Shown here in pieces: positions 1-10,902 of a stretch of 64,000 nt of DNA (positions are counted from its first letter, which is position 1; each line of letters starts with the position of its first letter). The notes beneath the pieces were generated by a model. That model had not been told where the DNA came from, did no database searches, and saw only the letters and a list, made by a program, of their open reading frames with translations. The DNA is from Clusia tigrina. Taxonomy: Eukaryota > Arthropoda > Insecta > Diptera > Clusiidae. The translations under genes were made by a program, and so were the position numbers. The stretch lies in NCBI GenBank assembly GCA_920105625.2, contig OV050032.1, forward strand, positions 200,542,258 to 200,606,257, in the 5' to 3' direction.

Positions 1-793
1 GAATTTCCCGGGAATTGGCATGGAAGCCAAGTAGCAATTAGTGACAAGTTTAAGGAAACTCACACAAAGACGGGGTTTGGTGTTCTCATAATTTACAAAT
101 GCCACACCAAATTCAGTTCAAACGCCCCTCGCAAAGAATGTGGCACAGTAATGATGGTTTTTACGCTTTTCCATCACCCACATTTCCATTCATTCGAAAT
201 TTTCACATGAAACTTGGAAGTGAAAAATCCGCATTGCTGCAGAAACTCTTGTGTTGTTGTTGTCTTTTATTGTTCTGATTGTTATTGTACCAATTATTGT
301 ATGACAAAGAGCACAAACACAGCCAGTAACAATAAACAACAGCACCTTTTCCGCCTGCATACATTTACTTGGTTGTTATTATTGCTGTTGTTGTTGTTGT
401 TGTTATACACATTTCTCCGCTTCCAGTGTGAATTGTGGATTTTACCGCAGTTTGCTTTAATGTTTTAATTTCATGAATGTGTGCGCATTTGTTAAATTTT
501 TTCCAAATTTTTTACAAATATCTCAAAGAGAAAAAGACACTTTTCGCATAAAACAATGGAGACGTGTATTTGGTTCGAAGCGAACATGTGTGATGATGTG
601 GCGAACATGTTTGATGCTGCGAACATGTTTGATGCTGCGAACTTATTTGTTAATGTTTTGTTTGATAAGTTTTTATTGTTAGTTAAATAGAAGTAGAGAG
701 AAAAGTGTTTTGATTTATTTTCATGTTAATTCAATGTTTAAACACACCCTACACCATAAAAAGCAACACATTAAGTTCATGAGGAAGATTGGA
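1..793. other. No gene seen; AT-rich sequence with short repeats
   Basis: No supported coding region. A TTG-rich microsatellite lies near 376-403, and an 18-bp unit beginning gcgaacatg is repeated about three times at 580-645. The short open frames here consist of these repeats and show no recognisable domain. Confidence 0.6.
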
Positions 794-1005
794 AGAGATT
801 CACCGGAGGAATTTTGATCATTTGGGGGCGATCTTTTAGAAATTCACAGAGGAAGTGATCGTTTGGAGGCGATCTTTAAAAAATTCGCTGAAGGAATTGA
901 TAATTTTGGGGCGCTCTTTTAGAAATTCACTGGAGGAATTGATCGTTTTGGGGGCGATGTTTTAGAAATTCACTGGAGGAATTGATCATTTTGGAGCGTT
1001 CTATC
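794..1005. repeat. Tandem repeat, ~42-43 bp x 5
   Basis: The phrase agaaattcac recurs at 838, 921 and 964, with a diverged copy near 880 and another near 794. Each is followed by a gga-aatt-gatc segment and a gggggcgat block. Copies have diverged. The array ends just before the 3' tail of the LINE remnant starting at 1021. Confidence 0.75.
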
Positions 1006-1020
1006 ATTTCTAAAATATAT

Positions 1021-1704
1021 TCTAAAGAGATTGGATTAGATTAGATTTATTTAAGGGTGCTATACACCGCGGCCTGAAAGATCTATTGTGATGCTCCTAT
1101 TTATTTGAAAGATGAGGATAGTCTCATTTACAGATCTTCTGCCAGGTTATTTTCCGACAGGACTTCATATATTTTGGAGGAATCAACTTGAGGGATCTGG
1201 CTCATATCTACGATATATGTTCCAAAGCACCCGAGTCTTCTGTGTTCCAATGGTCCGCAGTCCGTGAACAGGTGCAGTGAGGTTTCGTCACTTTCTCAAC
1301 AGAATCTACAGATGGCATCTGAAGATATACCCAACTTATTCATATGATAGTTGAGCCTACATACGCATATTGTTGGCTCGACGGTCCTAGTTGAACCTGA
1401 ACCTCCCACAGTTGAGTCTCCAGTGACCGCTTGAAATGTCTGGGATGATTCTTAACTTAATCCGAAGCATATTCACTAACTCCTTAGCTCTTTTAGGATT
1501 AAAGTCTCCCAGAAGAGCTTTAGACTGTCTTAATCCCGGAAGAGTTTTCCAAGTTGGACTTCTTTTTGCATCTATACACAGTTCAGCAGACCTCCAATAG
1601 TGTTGGATGATAGCCCACAGAGGGGTTCAGGGCCGTTGAAATGAGAGGTCGAAGCCTTTCCTTCTTTTTGAAGGGATTCGCCCAATAAATCTTATACAAC
1701 CTGA
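1021..1704 (-). mobile_element. LINE remnant A: RNase H end, Cys-His motif and 3' UTR
   Basis: Reading the minus strand from 1704 down, fragments in shifting frames match the 3' part of a LINE ORF2. There is an RNase H-end segment (EGKAST..FNGPEPLCG), then SGHWRLN and HMNKLGISSDAICRFC, then ESDETSLHLFTDC, the Cys-His motif that follows RNase H in I/R1/LOA-type LINEs. The 3' UTR near 1060-1090 carries a GATCTATTGTG motif shared with other copies in this window. The tail is a TTAGATTAGAT-like short repeat near 1021-1050. Frameshifts and stops make it dead. Its upstream side runs straight into the array at 1705. Confidence 0.75.
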
Positions 1705-2426
1705 CTGAGGGGGCTTTATTTGGATCTGAGGGGGCTTGCTTGGATCTGTGGGGGCTTTATTTGGATCTGTGGGGGGCTTTATTTGGATCTGAGGGGGCTT
1801 ACTTTGAGGGGGATAACTTGGATCTGAGGGGGCTTACTTGGATCTGAGGGGCTTACTTTGAGGGGGATAACTTGGATCTGAGGGGGCTTTATTTGGATCT
1901 GAGGGGGCTTGCTTGGATATAAGGGGGCTGACTTTGATCTGAGGGGGCTTTATTTGGATCTGAGGGGGCTTGCTTGGATCTGAGGGGACTTACTTTGAGG
2001 AGGATAACTTGGATCTGAGGGGGCTTACTTGGATTTGAGGGGCTCACTTGGATCTGAGGGGGATTACTTGGATCTGAGGGGGCTTACTTGGATCTGAGGG
2101 GGGCTTTATTTGGATCTGAGGGGGATTACTTGGATATAAGGGGGCTGACTTTGATCTGAGGGGGCTTTATTTGGATCTGAGGGGGCTTGCTTGGTTATGT
2201 GGGGGCTTTATTTGGATCTGAGGGGGATTATTTGGATCGGAGGGGGCTTACTTGGATATCAGACGGCTTACTTTGATCTGGGTGGGGTTACTTGGATCTG
2301 AGGGGGCTTACTTTGAGGGGGATTACTTGGATCTGAGGCGGATTACTTGGATCTGAGGGACCTTAATTGAATCTGAGGGGGCTTACTTTAATCTGAGGCG
2401 GCTTACTTGGATGTGAGGCGGCTGGC
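1705..2426. repeat. G-rich minisatellite, ~20-22 bp unit, ~33 copies
   Basis: Variants of ggatctgagggggcttact repeat with small length changes (ctttattt, gcttactt, gattactt). The left edge abuts LINE remnant A just where its RNase H domain would continue, so the array begins inside the LINE. The LINE is not recognisable again on the right side. The plus strand carries regular runs of four to six G. Confidence 0.85.
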
Positions 2427-4059
2427 TTACATTGAAAGGGACAAAATAAATATTGATGAATAATATCATCTGATTTTTGAACAAACCTCGCATTATTCTG
2501 ATATAATTCAAAAACAAGAAAATGAATAAGCCCCAGACTCCCCCAAAAGTGGGGGAATGAAAGGCATTGCGGTGTTTCTTGACTTCTATAATTGAGAAGA
2601 GGAAAACCAAGCTTTGTGCCAAATTTCGGTTTATTATTCAATTCATTTCATTTGCAGACGTTATTTTGCAAGCTAGAATTCGAAGGCGTGTAAAGTTGAG
2701 GATGTTAAAATGACCTCCAAGACAGTAGGGTACCAGCGCAGACCCAACAATACAGAGTCATGGTTATGAATGTGTCACCTACAAAGCTGCACCACTCTCC
2801 AAACAAAGTAAGTTTCCATCAAGTAAGGTGTGGCGTCTCTTTGCACCAAGTTAAAAACAAACTAAATTAATCAGCAAAACAATGTCTGGAATTTTCCCCA
2901 TTAACAGCAGCATCCACGCAGGCAAAACAGTTCCAGCAGCTGAGGAAAAGTAAACACAGAAATACATGAAACGCGAGGCACTGGGATGGGCTGGAGCAGC
3001 AGGGCGCTAGATTTATTATGTGCAAGACAACAACGAAGACAACAGTTGCTGAGATGAGCTCATTAAATTCCCAGCTGCACAGTTAAAAATGATTTTCAGC
3101 TGTTTCTGGAGTTTCCTTAACAGTTTCTTATATGAAGACACTTGTCAAATGCATTGTGACGTCACAGCGTGTGTATACGAAAAGCAGTCTTGCCAAAATC
3201 GACACTTTTCTGTATCATTATCTGAGTAAGGATGCACACAATTCTTGGCACAAGTCCACACCACAATGTAGCAAAATGAAAATTAAGGAAGCTGCGGCAA
3301 TTTTGTGACACTCCCAATGAGGGACATCATCCTAGGATCATATGTGGGCAACTGCTTTAAGGGACAGGAGCTTCGTACTGGATATTTAAACAATATTCGA
3401 TTGAATAGAAGAATTTGTAGAGCACTCAGCATAGCAGTGCGTGTGTAGAACAATTTTGAAAATGCTGAAAACAAATGTTACTCATACGCCATGTAGAAGA
3501 CTACATTTCGCCTATAGTGAGAAATGAAAGGATTTCAATATGAATGCAGTGAAAACGCACCTAGTGAGGTTCGTCCTGCCCTTATGGTCAACGATGAAAA
3601 GGTCAATCTTCTGAGGCGAACCACATTATGATTGAATTGGGCGTGTGAAAATCCTTCCCAATTCCTGATGATATCACGAAAGTTTGTTCAAAGGACATGA
3701 TTTGACAGCAGCCCGAAGAAATTGTGATCAAATTCAAATAAGGTGCATAAAATGCCGTGCTCCACATCGTAACTGTTCCGAGACGGAAAGTAAGGGAGAA
3801 TGGCAAGCGCCCCTCCCAACTCCACGGTACTCAGCTTTTCCCTATCGAAGACCTCGCAGTAGATACTGAGCAGAGCCAGACCCTTAAGGGAGAAGACGCA
3901 ATGAGTGTTCACAGGCGAGTAAAAGCTTCTCACAAAGAGAACCGCGGGAAGATGCAGATCACTAGACATCGCATGGTAAATGTGATTGATACAACCCCAT
4001 CTGCTTAGCGACCCATCTGCTTAACGGCACCAGTGTGGATGTTCTTATCTATTCGCATT
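2427..4059. other. No gene seen; unique-looking sequence
   Basis: Short open frames occur on both strands (for example around 3603-4008), but they overlap each other and show no domain. No tandem repeats or transposon motifs were recognised. Confidence 0.5.
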
Positions 4060-4700
4060 GCAGTCCCGATCTAGCATCTTGATACCTCTTCTTGCCCCAC
4101 ACATCCCGTACAAGAGGCACTGGCAGCAACCTCGAACAGCTGGTGCTGTGGGATCTTCGAAGGATCCAATGTTTTAGTACCTGAATGCAAAAGTGGATAA
4201 ATGATCAAGGGGAGTCTGGCCAGTTGGAGAGATTTATGAACCCGAGAATTTCCCCTATTGGTTTACCTAGTGTTTTCCATCTTCTTCTAACCAGGGCCGG
4301 GCAGGCACATAGGAAGTGTTCCAGGGTTTCCCTTTCTACATGGTTTCCGGAGCTCCGACAACTGGTTTTACTGCATATTATTCCCAATTTTGCCGTATGT
4401 TCTCCAATGGACCAGTGGCCTGGGATGATTGGGGTAAGCCTCGCGACGACCTCTGTTAATTAACTCTGTGGATTAGTGTTTGTTGTAGCCCAGCCAGAGT
4501 GCTCCACTGTTCTTGCAGGTTTCCAACCTTGTCCATCGACCAAGAATTTGCAGTCACCAAGGGATGGACTGACTCATTTAAGCGATTAAGTGACCAAATC
4601 AGAATTTTAATGTTCTGAGCCTGGAACACAGACTTTTCCGCATCTCTGATCTTCACAGAAGCTACTTTGATAGTTCCTTAGCTCAGGTAAGAGTTGCTAG
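4060..4700 (-). mobile_element. LINE remnant B: C-terminal Cys-His region
   Basis: On the minus strand the order is VVARLTPIIPGHWSIGEH, then AKLGIICSKTSCRSSG, then ERETLEHFLCACPALVRRR and WKTLGKPIGEILGFINL. This is the usual LINE 3' arrangement: a 'LTGHxxxxxH' segment, Cys-x2-Cys, an EE..EHLLC.CP motif, then 'R...LG'. The second Cys of the CxxC pair reads as Ser-Gly, and frames change. Upstream (4490-4660) is weakly LINE-like. It is the same superfamily as remnants A, C, D, G, H, I and J but clearly diverged from them. Confidence 0.75.
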
Positions 4701-5861
4701 AAAACTTGTAATCTTCTCTAAGATGGAAGTGTGGCCAGCATATCAGAAATGAGCATCACTTACAAGGAAGCTACCAACACCGGTACTTTCGAGCCCACAC
4801 ATTAGCAACACTGCATACGAATCCACACACAATTAACGCAGATTACGATAAAACTCAGGGGGGAGATAATGCTAATCACATCCGTTTTGGGATTTAACAG
4901 ACTTCGAGCAAAAATCTGCGATATGCAACACTCTCGGGTATGGTAAAGAACTTCATTCTGGCAGCACTACCTCCGCGTTGACTTGGACCAGCAGCCACAA
5001 CAGAGCCACGGTGCAAGTAAATGACGTTTTCCCCTTCTGTTTGAGGTTCGACGATGCAACGTTGCAAAACTTTTTTGTGTAAACACTCGTAAAAAGACGC
5101 ATTTTCTCACCGCTGCAACACTTGAGTGACTTTTTCTCATGTCAAATTATGCCAATGTTGTGGAAAAGCATAAGAAAAAAACCTGCCTTTGCGCATGCGT
5201 GCAACCATAATTAAGCTAAGCTTAGAATAAGTGAGTACGCTTGGCAAACACAACAACAAAATTACCGCAGCATGCCCTCAGATTATGATTATGTCTCATT
5301 TACAACGCTCTTACTGAGCAATTTTAACTGTCATCATTGTCGTCGTTGTCGTTGTCGTTGTCGTCGTCGTCGTCGTCGTTGTCGTTGTCGTCGTCGTCGT
5401 TGTCGTCGTTGTCGTCGTCGTTGTTGTTGTTGGTCTCGCAGCCACCAAATCTAGCTTGAAATGCCTTTGCAATTGCCCGCCTTCCCTCCCCCTTCCCTGC
5501 TCTGGCAACACACCATGCTGCAAATCCAAAGCGTTCGCACACTTAAAATGCGTTGCGTGCCTATCTGGATTTTGAAAAGGCTTACTAAGCAGCCGCTAGC
5601 CGAGGTTACCACATACAAGCATATAGAAAATATATAGAAAATATATGTACGAGCATATGAAATATGAGTTTGCCGCGTGACATGCCAAGAGAAACTTTTA
5701 TATCATATGCGGGTATAGAGAATCTATAGGGAGAAGTGCCGCTATTATCATCCATGAGTATGACAGGACCAGAGAGCAAACAAGTCAGACACCAGGATAT
5801 GAAGGCCATAAGACTACATATGGAGGTGTGACCAGGAAGCGCTATTACACGCACCTTAGAT
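4701..5861. other. No gene seen; contains a CGT/TGT microsatellite
   Basis: No supported gene. Apart from the trinucleotide tract at 5336-5434, nothing recognisable. Confidence 0.5.
5336..5434. repeat. (CGT/TGT)n trinucleotide microsatellite
   Basis: About 100 bp of interspersed cgt and tgt triplets. It gives poly-Arg/Cys on the plus strand and poly-Thr or Asp/Asn frames on the minus strand, so the open frames across it carry no coding evidence. Confidence 0.9.
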
Positions 5862-5893
5862 TAGATTACTTGAGAGCGAGACTAAGTCACCTA

Positions 5894-6189
5894 GTCACTG
5901 CGGCCGCCTTTGGACCTATTGTGACAAGCTCTGTAGTGACAAAAAATACCACTTCTTCTTAAGAAGAGTCACTGCGGCCACCATTGGATCTATTGTGACA
6001 AGCTCTGTAGTGACAAAAAATACCACTTCTTCTTAAGAAGAGTCACTGCGGCCACCTTTGGACCTATTGTGACAAGCTCTGTAGTGACAAAAAATACCAC
6101 TTCTTCCTAAGAAGAGTCACTGCGGCCACCATTGGACCTATTGTGACAAGCTCTTTAGTGACAAAAAATACCACTTCTTCTTAAGAAGA
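5894..6189. repeat. 74-bp tandem repeat x 4, derived from LINE 3' UTR
   Basis: The phrase gtcactgcggcc starts at 5894, 5968, 6042 and 6116, exactly 74 bp apart. Each unit contains a 'CACTGCGGCC...GGACCTATTGTGACAAG' block matching the 3' UTR of the other LINE remnants (1060-1090, 57050-57080). Each ends with the palindrome cttcttaagaag. The unit is therefore LINE 3' UTR sequence. Confidence 0.9.
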
Positions 6190-6312
6190 GTTCATTAAGA
6201 ATTCTAAGAGTTCATTAAGAATGGTTCATTAAGAATTCTAAGAGTTCATTAAGAAGAGTTCCTTAAGAAGAGCTCATTAAGAAGAGTTCATTAAGAAGAG
6301 TTCATTCAGAAT
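6186..6312. repeat. Short repeats of ttcattaagaa(gag)
   Basis: About eight variants of a 13-16-bp ttcattaagaagag unit directly follow the 74-bp array. They look like further slippage of the last bases of that unit (cttaagaagag). Confidence 0.8.
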
Positions 6313-6947
6313 TCTGAACTCTTTTGAGGAGGTTTGACCGCAATTTCTGGCAGTTCTAGATAATAATCTCCTAAGTAACGAAGCCGAGTCCATATGAGAC
6401 CATTACATTGGCACAACAAATGTTCAGATGTTCCCGCTTCCTCGCTACATAACCTACAATAATAATTTGGTCTTACTTCATGATGTTTGTTTACCCTACA
6501 ATGCCCAGTTAGAAAGCCTGAGACAATGCGGGACCTGGTCTCGTTAAACCTAGAATTCCCATAGTTCTCTTACGGGATCTTTTTGGCATGAGCATGTTGG
6601 CGAATCTTATATCTTCTGTGTGCATCCAATACTAATGTAATTTTACCTGTAGCCATTGATTTAAGTTTAGGTTGAACGTCGTGGTACTCCATGACAACCC
6701 ACAGATTGGTGCCGGTCCAATACAACCACTGGCTGCCCCTTTCCTAGGGAGTCCATCTGCGTCTTCATTCCTATACGACCACTGTGACCTGGCAGCCAGA
6801 TCAGTTGCACTCTGTTGTTAGTCTTTTCAGCAGTTGAAGACAATCCCACACCAGGTTTGATTTTATGACAAAGGAGTTCAGCGCCAGTACTGCTGCTTTG
6901 CTGTCAGAGTGGATAGGAATATGGCTATTTATGGTACTTCTATCTCT

Positions 6948-7036
6948 AGTTCCTCTATAGCGTGAGTTTAGTTCCTCTATAGCGTGCGTTTAGTTCCTCT
7001 ATAGCGTGAGTTTAGTTCCTCTATAGCGTGAGTTTC
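6948..7036. repeat. 22-bp tandem repeat x 4 inside RNase H codons
   Basis: tcctctatag recurs at 6951, 6973, 6995 and 7017. On the minus strand the unit reads ACTCACGCTATAGAGGAACT, the codons for 'THAIEEL' of the RNase H segment FQAETHAIEE in LINE remnant C. As 22 is not a multiple of 3, the expansion itself breaks the frame. Confidence 0.9.
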
Positions 7037-7227
7037 GGCTTGAAAATCAGAGTTCTCTCTTCCCATGCTTGTGTATAAGTGACTTCTTGGTTTATCCCCA
7101 TAAAACCCAGTCCCAACTCCCTCCTCAGTTTTTGAGCCGTCTGTGTACCTGTTTGTACATGAGCATTATAAGGTGGCGTTGGTCTATTCTGTTCCCAGTT
7201 AACCCTTCTCAGGAATGTGAGCTTGAA

Positions 7228-7675
7228 GTTGTCAGACTTAGGGTGACATTAGCCACTTAGGGTGACATAAGCCACTTAGGGTGACATTAGCCACTTAGGG
7301 TGACATTAGCCACTTAGGTTGACATTAGCCACTTAGGATGCCATAAGCCACTTAGGATGGCATAAGCCACTTAGGGTGACATTAGCCACTTAGGTTGACA
7401 TTAGCCACTTAGGATGCCATAAGCCACTTAGGGTGACATAAGCCACTTAGGGTGACATTAGCCACTTAGGGTGACATTAGCCACTTAGGATGCCATAAGC
7501 CACTTAGGATGGCATAAGCCACTTAGGGTGACATTAGCCACTTAGGGTGACATTAGCCACTTAGGATGCCATAAGCCACTTAGGATGGCATAAGCCACTT
7601 AGGGTGACATAAGCCACTTAGGTTGACATTAGCCACTTAGGATGCCATAAGCCACTTAGGATGGCATAAGTCACT
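7228..7675. repeat. 19-bp minisatellite, ~23 copies, in the RT-RNase H linker
   Basis: Unit agccacttagggtgacata, with variants gacatt, gatgcc and gatggc. On the minus strand the RT thumb (ending near 7690) precedes the array, and the RNase H start (YTDGSK at ~7147) follows it. The array therefore occupies the linker of LINE remnant C. Confidence 0.9.
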
Positions 7676-8189
7676 TCAGGTTAGATTAATCGTTTGTGTT
7701 TCAGTTTCGTCCCTAAGTAAGGATTGCCATAGGCGCCCTGAACCGTGTTCATTTTCTGTGTTGAGTTGCAGCGCCTTCTTGATGAATAAATGAATTGGAG
7801 GTAGGTTTAATAATACCTCCAGGCCTGCAGTCTCAACTTCTTAGTCTACCTTCATGGTCTTTCAGTGGTGGATGGGCCCGATGTGGGCATTCCAACTTTA
7901 AATCGATTTCCAGGCCTGCAGTCGGAGCTGACTCCATGGCCCCCCTTCGGCAGACACAGGCTAGTGTTTGCTCTTCGTCTGTGCTGTTGTTTGTTCCAGC
8001 TTCTTGCACCAGACAGATGCCGCATAGATAAGGATTGGTCTAGTGATAGCTGTATATTACCATAGTGTTTTTGGATTAAGTCCCCGTACGTTACCTTCAT
8101 TCAAATTGTTGGTGCATTTATATCTGTCTCTCTTTCGGGGCATACTGTGATCAGAGCAATTTCACAGTCATTCATTGGAAGTCACTTGA

Positions 8190-8300
8190 AATCACAGCAG
8201 TCCTTTGAAATTATTACAGTCCTTTGAAATCACAGCAGTCCTCTGAAATCACAGCAGTCAATTGAAATCATTGCAGTCCTTTGAAATCATTGCAGCTGCT
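8190..8300. repeat. ~20-bp tandem repeat x 5
   Basis: Variants of cagtcctttgaaatcacag. Lies just before the mariner fragment at 8350; no clear link to it. Confidence 0.8.
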
Positions 8301-8349
8301 CACACATCGTTGTTTATTCGTGGTTTGTTTTGGGCAAAAACAACACCGT

Positions 8350-8480
8350 GATCTTGCCTCAGCTATAACCAGACCAGACTTGGGCCCCTGCGACTTTTTC
8401 CTGTTCCCAAAACTGAAAAGACCCTTGAAAGGACGGCTTTTTGCCTCGAGTAAGGAGATTCTCTTCTCTCTGATTCACTG
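8350..8480 (+). pseudogene. C-terminal fragment of a DD34D-type mariner transposase
   Basis: The plus strand reads RPDLGPCDFFLFPKLKRP followed by LKGRLFASSKEI. This corresponds to the mariner segment around the third catalytic Asp ('SPDLAPCDFFLFPKLK') and the following 'L.GR.F.S.EEI' stretch. Only this ~40-residue region is recognisable. No terminal repeats were identified and the upstream catalytic Asp residues are missing. It differs from the rosa-type element at 10786, so it is a separate, older insertion. Confidence 0.65.
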
Positions 8481-8520
8481 ATATCCAGTTGACTACTTAC
8501 AATTTGACTCTTCAAGATCT

Positions 8521-8990
8521 TATTTGGTCATGAACGCAACAGTTTCCCCTCCACACCCCACTCAGAATCGCGAAATATGCAATTTCTTCGAGTGTCTCCA
8601 AAGGTTTTTTGGAGACGCCTACAATTTAGTATTGCCCAAGGTATTCGGAAGTACAGAGGAACTGCATGACCTGTTAAGGAAGACGTACCCCAAGGTGAGG
8701 ATTCGTGAAGAGGTGATGCAGGATGTTAGGATGGGGAAACAGCTAGCAAGTGAGGACTTACGGGCGTTCGCTAGACGCATAGATTCGCTACAGGGTATGG
8801 CCAGGGAAATAGTAAGAAATCAATAGAGTGTTATTGGGGATACAGTACTCTATCCTAAGGAATACATAGAGTGTTATTGGAGATAGAGCACTGTTCGATG
8901 AAGTAGAGAAATCAGTATTGACAGCTCTTGTGGTGGGACTTAAGATTCACATGCTGAACATCAGGTCTAGTACGCTGGGAATTGGTGGAA
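8521..8990 (+). pseudogene. Gag-like fragment of an LTR retrotransposon (tentative)
   Basis: An open frame at 8524-8826 reads FGSTEELHDLLRKTYPKV, then REEVMQDVRMGKQLASEDLR and AFARRIDSLQGMAREI. After a small repeat (tagagtgttattgg at ~8825 and ~8869), another frame reads ALFDEVEKSVLTALVVGLK. The pattern of a short helix ending in 'L...Y', a 'LASEDLRAFARRI' segment and a later 'F..GL' resembles Ty3/gypsy-type Gag capsid regions. No zinc knuckle, pol or LTR was found. It could instead be an unrelated domesticated gag or a host exon; assignment rests on pattern only. Confidence 0.4.
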
Positions 8991-9735
8991 GATGCTATAA
9001 GGACACAGTCCTTAACCCTGGGAGACACACGGACCCTGCAGGGTACCCTGTCATCATCGTTGTATAACACTTAATCCCAAATCCCCAATAGCGCCACCTG
9101 TGAGCAAAATTTCCATAGAAGCTTTTCCCAGACGACATTGAGCGCTGTCTTTGGCTAAACTGCATATTAAATAACTTTTTCATAATAATTTGTATTAAAA
9201 TATTAACTCTAATTGCGCATAATTTAAACAAACAAAAAAAAACCAAAAAAAAAAAAGCAAAAAGGAAAGACAAATGTGGACGCAAAAGAGCATAAGAAAA
9301 CGAACCGCAAAGCGAAGCGAACAAACTCGTTTCCACTTGCATTCATATTTAGGTTTTTTTCCTGCTTTTTTCAACGCTGTTCGCATTCCATTACCATGAC
9401 GCTACGCATGCGCAGAGCAATTGTGGCCAGAAAAACTCCACAGCTCAGCTTGGTATAAGAGACCCAATCGGGCGGGCAGTCAGTGAGCCAGTGAGACAGC
9501 CAGTCTGTCAGCCAGCCAGCATAGTTTAGCGCTTCTTCAACCTTTTCACTGAAGGAGCAGGCCCGTTGCAGCGTGCGAGGAAGAGGGAGGCAGTGACGTG
9601 GAGAGCTCTGGTTGAGGCATACAACAATGCTTTTTATGCGGAGTAAGAAGAGCGATTTGGCTTTAGGCGCGCGCATTTTTACCTTTTACCTGGGCTAAGG
9701 TTCCGCTGTTAACTGAAGTTTAAGCATAACAACCG
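8991..9735. other. No gene seen
   Basis: Includes an A-rich tract near 9230-9260. Short frames on both strands show no domain. Confidence 0.5.
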
Positions 9736-9897
9736 GTTTGGCGTCACCATCGTCGTCGTTGTCGCAGTCGTCGTCACCGTTGCCATCGCCGTTGCCCTCG
9801 CCGTCGCCGTTGCCATCGCCGTTGCCCTCGCCGTCGCCGTTGCCGTTGCCGTCACCGTTGCCGTTGCCGTCGTCGTCATCGCCGTCGCCAGCCATTG
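9736..9897. repeat. (CCGTTG/CCGTCG)n hexanucleotide repeat
   Basis: About 160 bp of ccgttgc/ccgtcgc hexamers with gtcgtc ends. It produces Ser/Pro frames on the plus strand and Gly/Asp/Asn or Thr/Ala frames on the minus strand, so none is taken as a gene. Confidence 0.9.
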
Positions 9898-10669
9898 CAC
9901 CGCAGCCCTGGGCAGGCGATGAGAGTACCATATTCCAAAAGAAAACTTTCCAAGTGCTCAGAAATTTAAGAGTGCGTTTATTTGTTCTAAATTCCTTTCT
10001 ATTTTGTTTGGAATTATTTTCAGTTATTTGTTGAAAAAAGAAAAAAAGCATTTCTGTTCCCAACCAATGGGCCAAACATGCTGCTTGGCCCCTTTAATTG
10101 GGTAATTGCCAATCTTTGGCCATTAATCTGGGGCTTTAATAAGGCTGCTTTGTCAATTAATTTACTTAGAAATTACGCCGCCACCAAATACATAAATTTT
10201 TGTCATAATTTAACCCTCCAGCGCCAAATGAAGGCATAACAATTGTGGCTGTGGACAAATGGGGGGTGGGAGGTGGGCCACAATGAGTCAAGCAAGGAAT
10301 GAGGCAGTCAATGAGCGGGCGCTATGGCAGTCAAAATGTCTGCAGATGATTTACAATTTTGTTATTGTATTTGAATTACCATAAGTAGAAGCAAGTATTC
10401 AAGTATTTTGAAGGCGTTTATCCATGAATGTGTGAACGTGTGAATGTTTTTATGTGTGACTGTGTCTATATGTAAATGTGTTTATGTGTTCATGTGTTTT
10501 TGCTCAGTGTATGCCTCCACCCAGTAGGAAAATACATTCAAGAGTCCTGTATACCTCGGAGAGTTACTTTTGATGATTTTTATGTGAGCACTTTCATAAG
10601 AAACTGAGTACTACTCACTTTGATACTCGTATGTCAGTTGCTTCTTTTCTTTTGTCGGGACAACTAGTT
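9898..10669. other. No gene seen
   Basis: Unique-looking sequence with a loose gtgtgaatgtg/tatgtg-type run near 10430-10500. Confidence 0.5.
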
Positions 10670-10685
10670 ACATATATATATTATA

Positions 10686-10750
<65 letters not shown>

Positions 10751-10757
10751 TATATAC
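10670..10757. repeat. (TA)n microsatellite beside the mariner insertion
   Basis: Nearly pure TA dinucleotides, ending about 30 bp before the left terminal repeat of the mariner element. TA is the target dinucleotide of Tc1/mariner elements. Confidence 0.95.
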
Positions 10758-10785
10758 ACAACACTCAGACCACAAGACTTCCATT

Positions 10786-10818
10786 GTAAAGGGTTTTCCA
10801 GCAAGAGGTGTTATTTTG
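10786..10818 (+). repeat. Left terminal inverted repeat of mariner
   Basis: Begins GTAAAGGGTTTTCC and ends GAGGTGTTATTTTG. Differs from the complement of the right end at three positions. Confidence 0.9.
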
Positions 10819-10902
10819 AATCACCCGGTATTTCGGTAGCTGTCACTTTTGAAGCTTGCATTCTTTGACATTTGACAAGTAGAAACTACGCCATTACTAA
10901 AA

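Larger units (their letters stand above)
5862..8110 (-). mobile_element. LINE remnant C: RT thumb, RNase H, Cys-His motif and 3' UTR
   Basis: This is the best preserved LINE in the window, read on the minus strand. From ~8050 to 7690: RT C-terminus (YAASVWCKKLE, then AGLEVLLNLPPIHLFIKKA). From ~7147 to 6700: RNase H with catalytic-type residues YTDGSKTEEGVGTGFYG, FQAETHAIEE, HSDSKAAVLAL and VQLIWLPGHSGRIG. From ~6470: CRLCSEEAGTSEHLLCQC. Below 6320 lies the 3' UTR, ending in a TTAGATTAGATTA tail near 5862. Frameshifts make it non-functional. Three tandem arrays (19, 22 and 74 bp) sit inside it. Near the thumb, a ~77-bp insert lies between two copies of a 14-bp direct repeat (7819-7832, 7910-7923). 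The clade (I/R1/LOA-like) is inferred from RNase H plus Cys-His order. Confidence 0.85.

Noticed and set aside
3603..4008. Overlapping short frames on both strands
   Set aside because: Three frames overlap without any recognisable motif; no splice or repeat context supports any of them.
5272..5542. Arg/Cys-rich and Asp/Asn-rich frames
   Set aside because: Translation of the CGT/TGT microsatellite.
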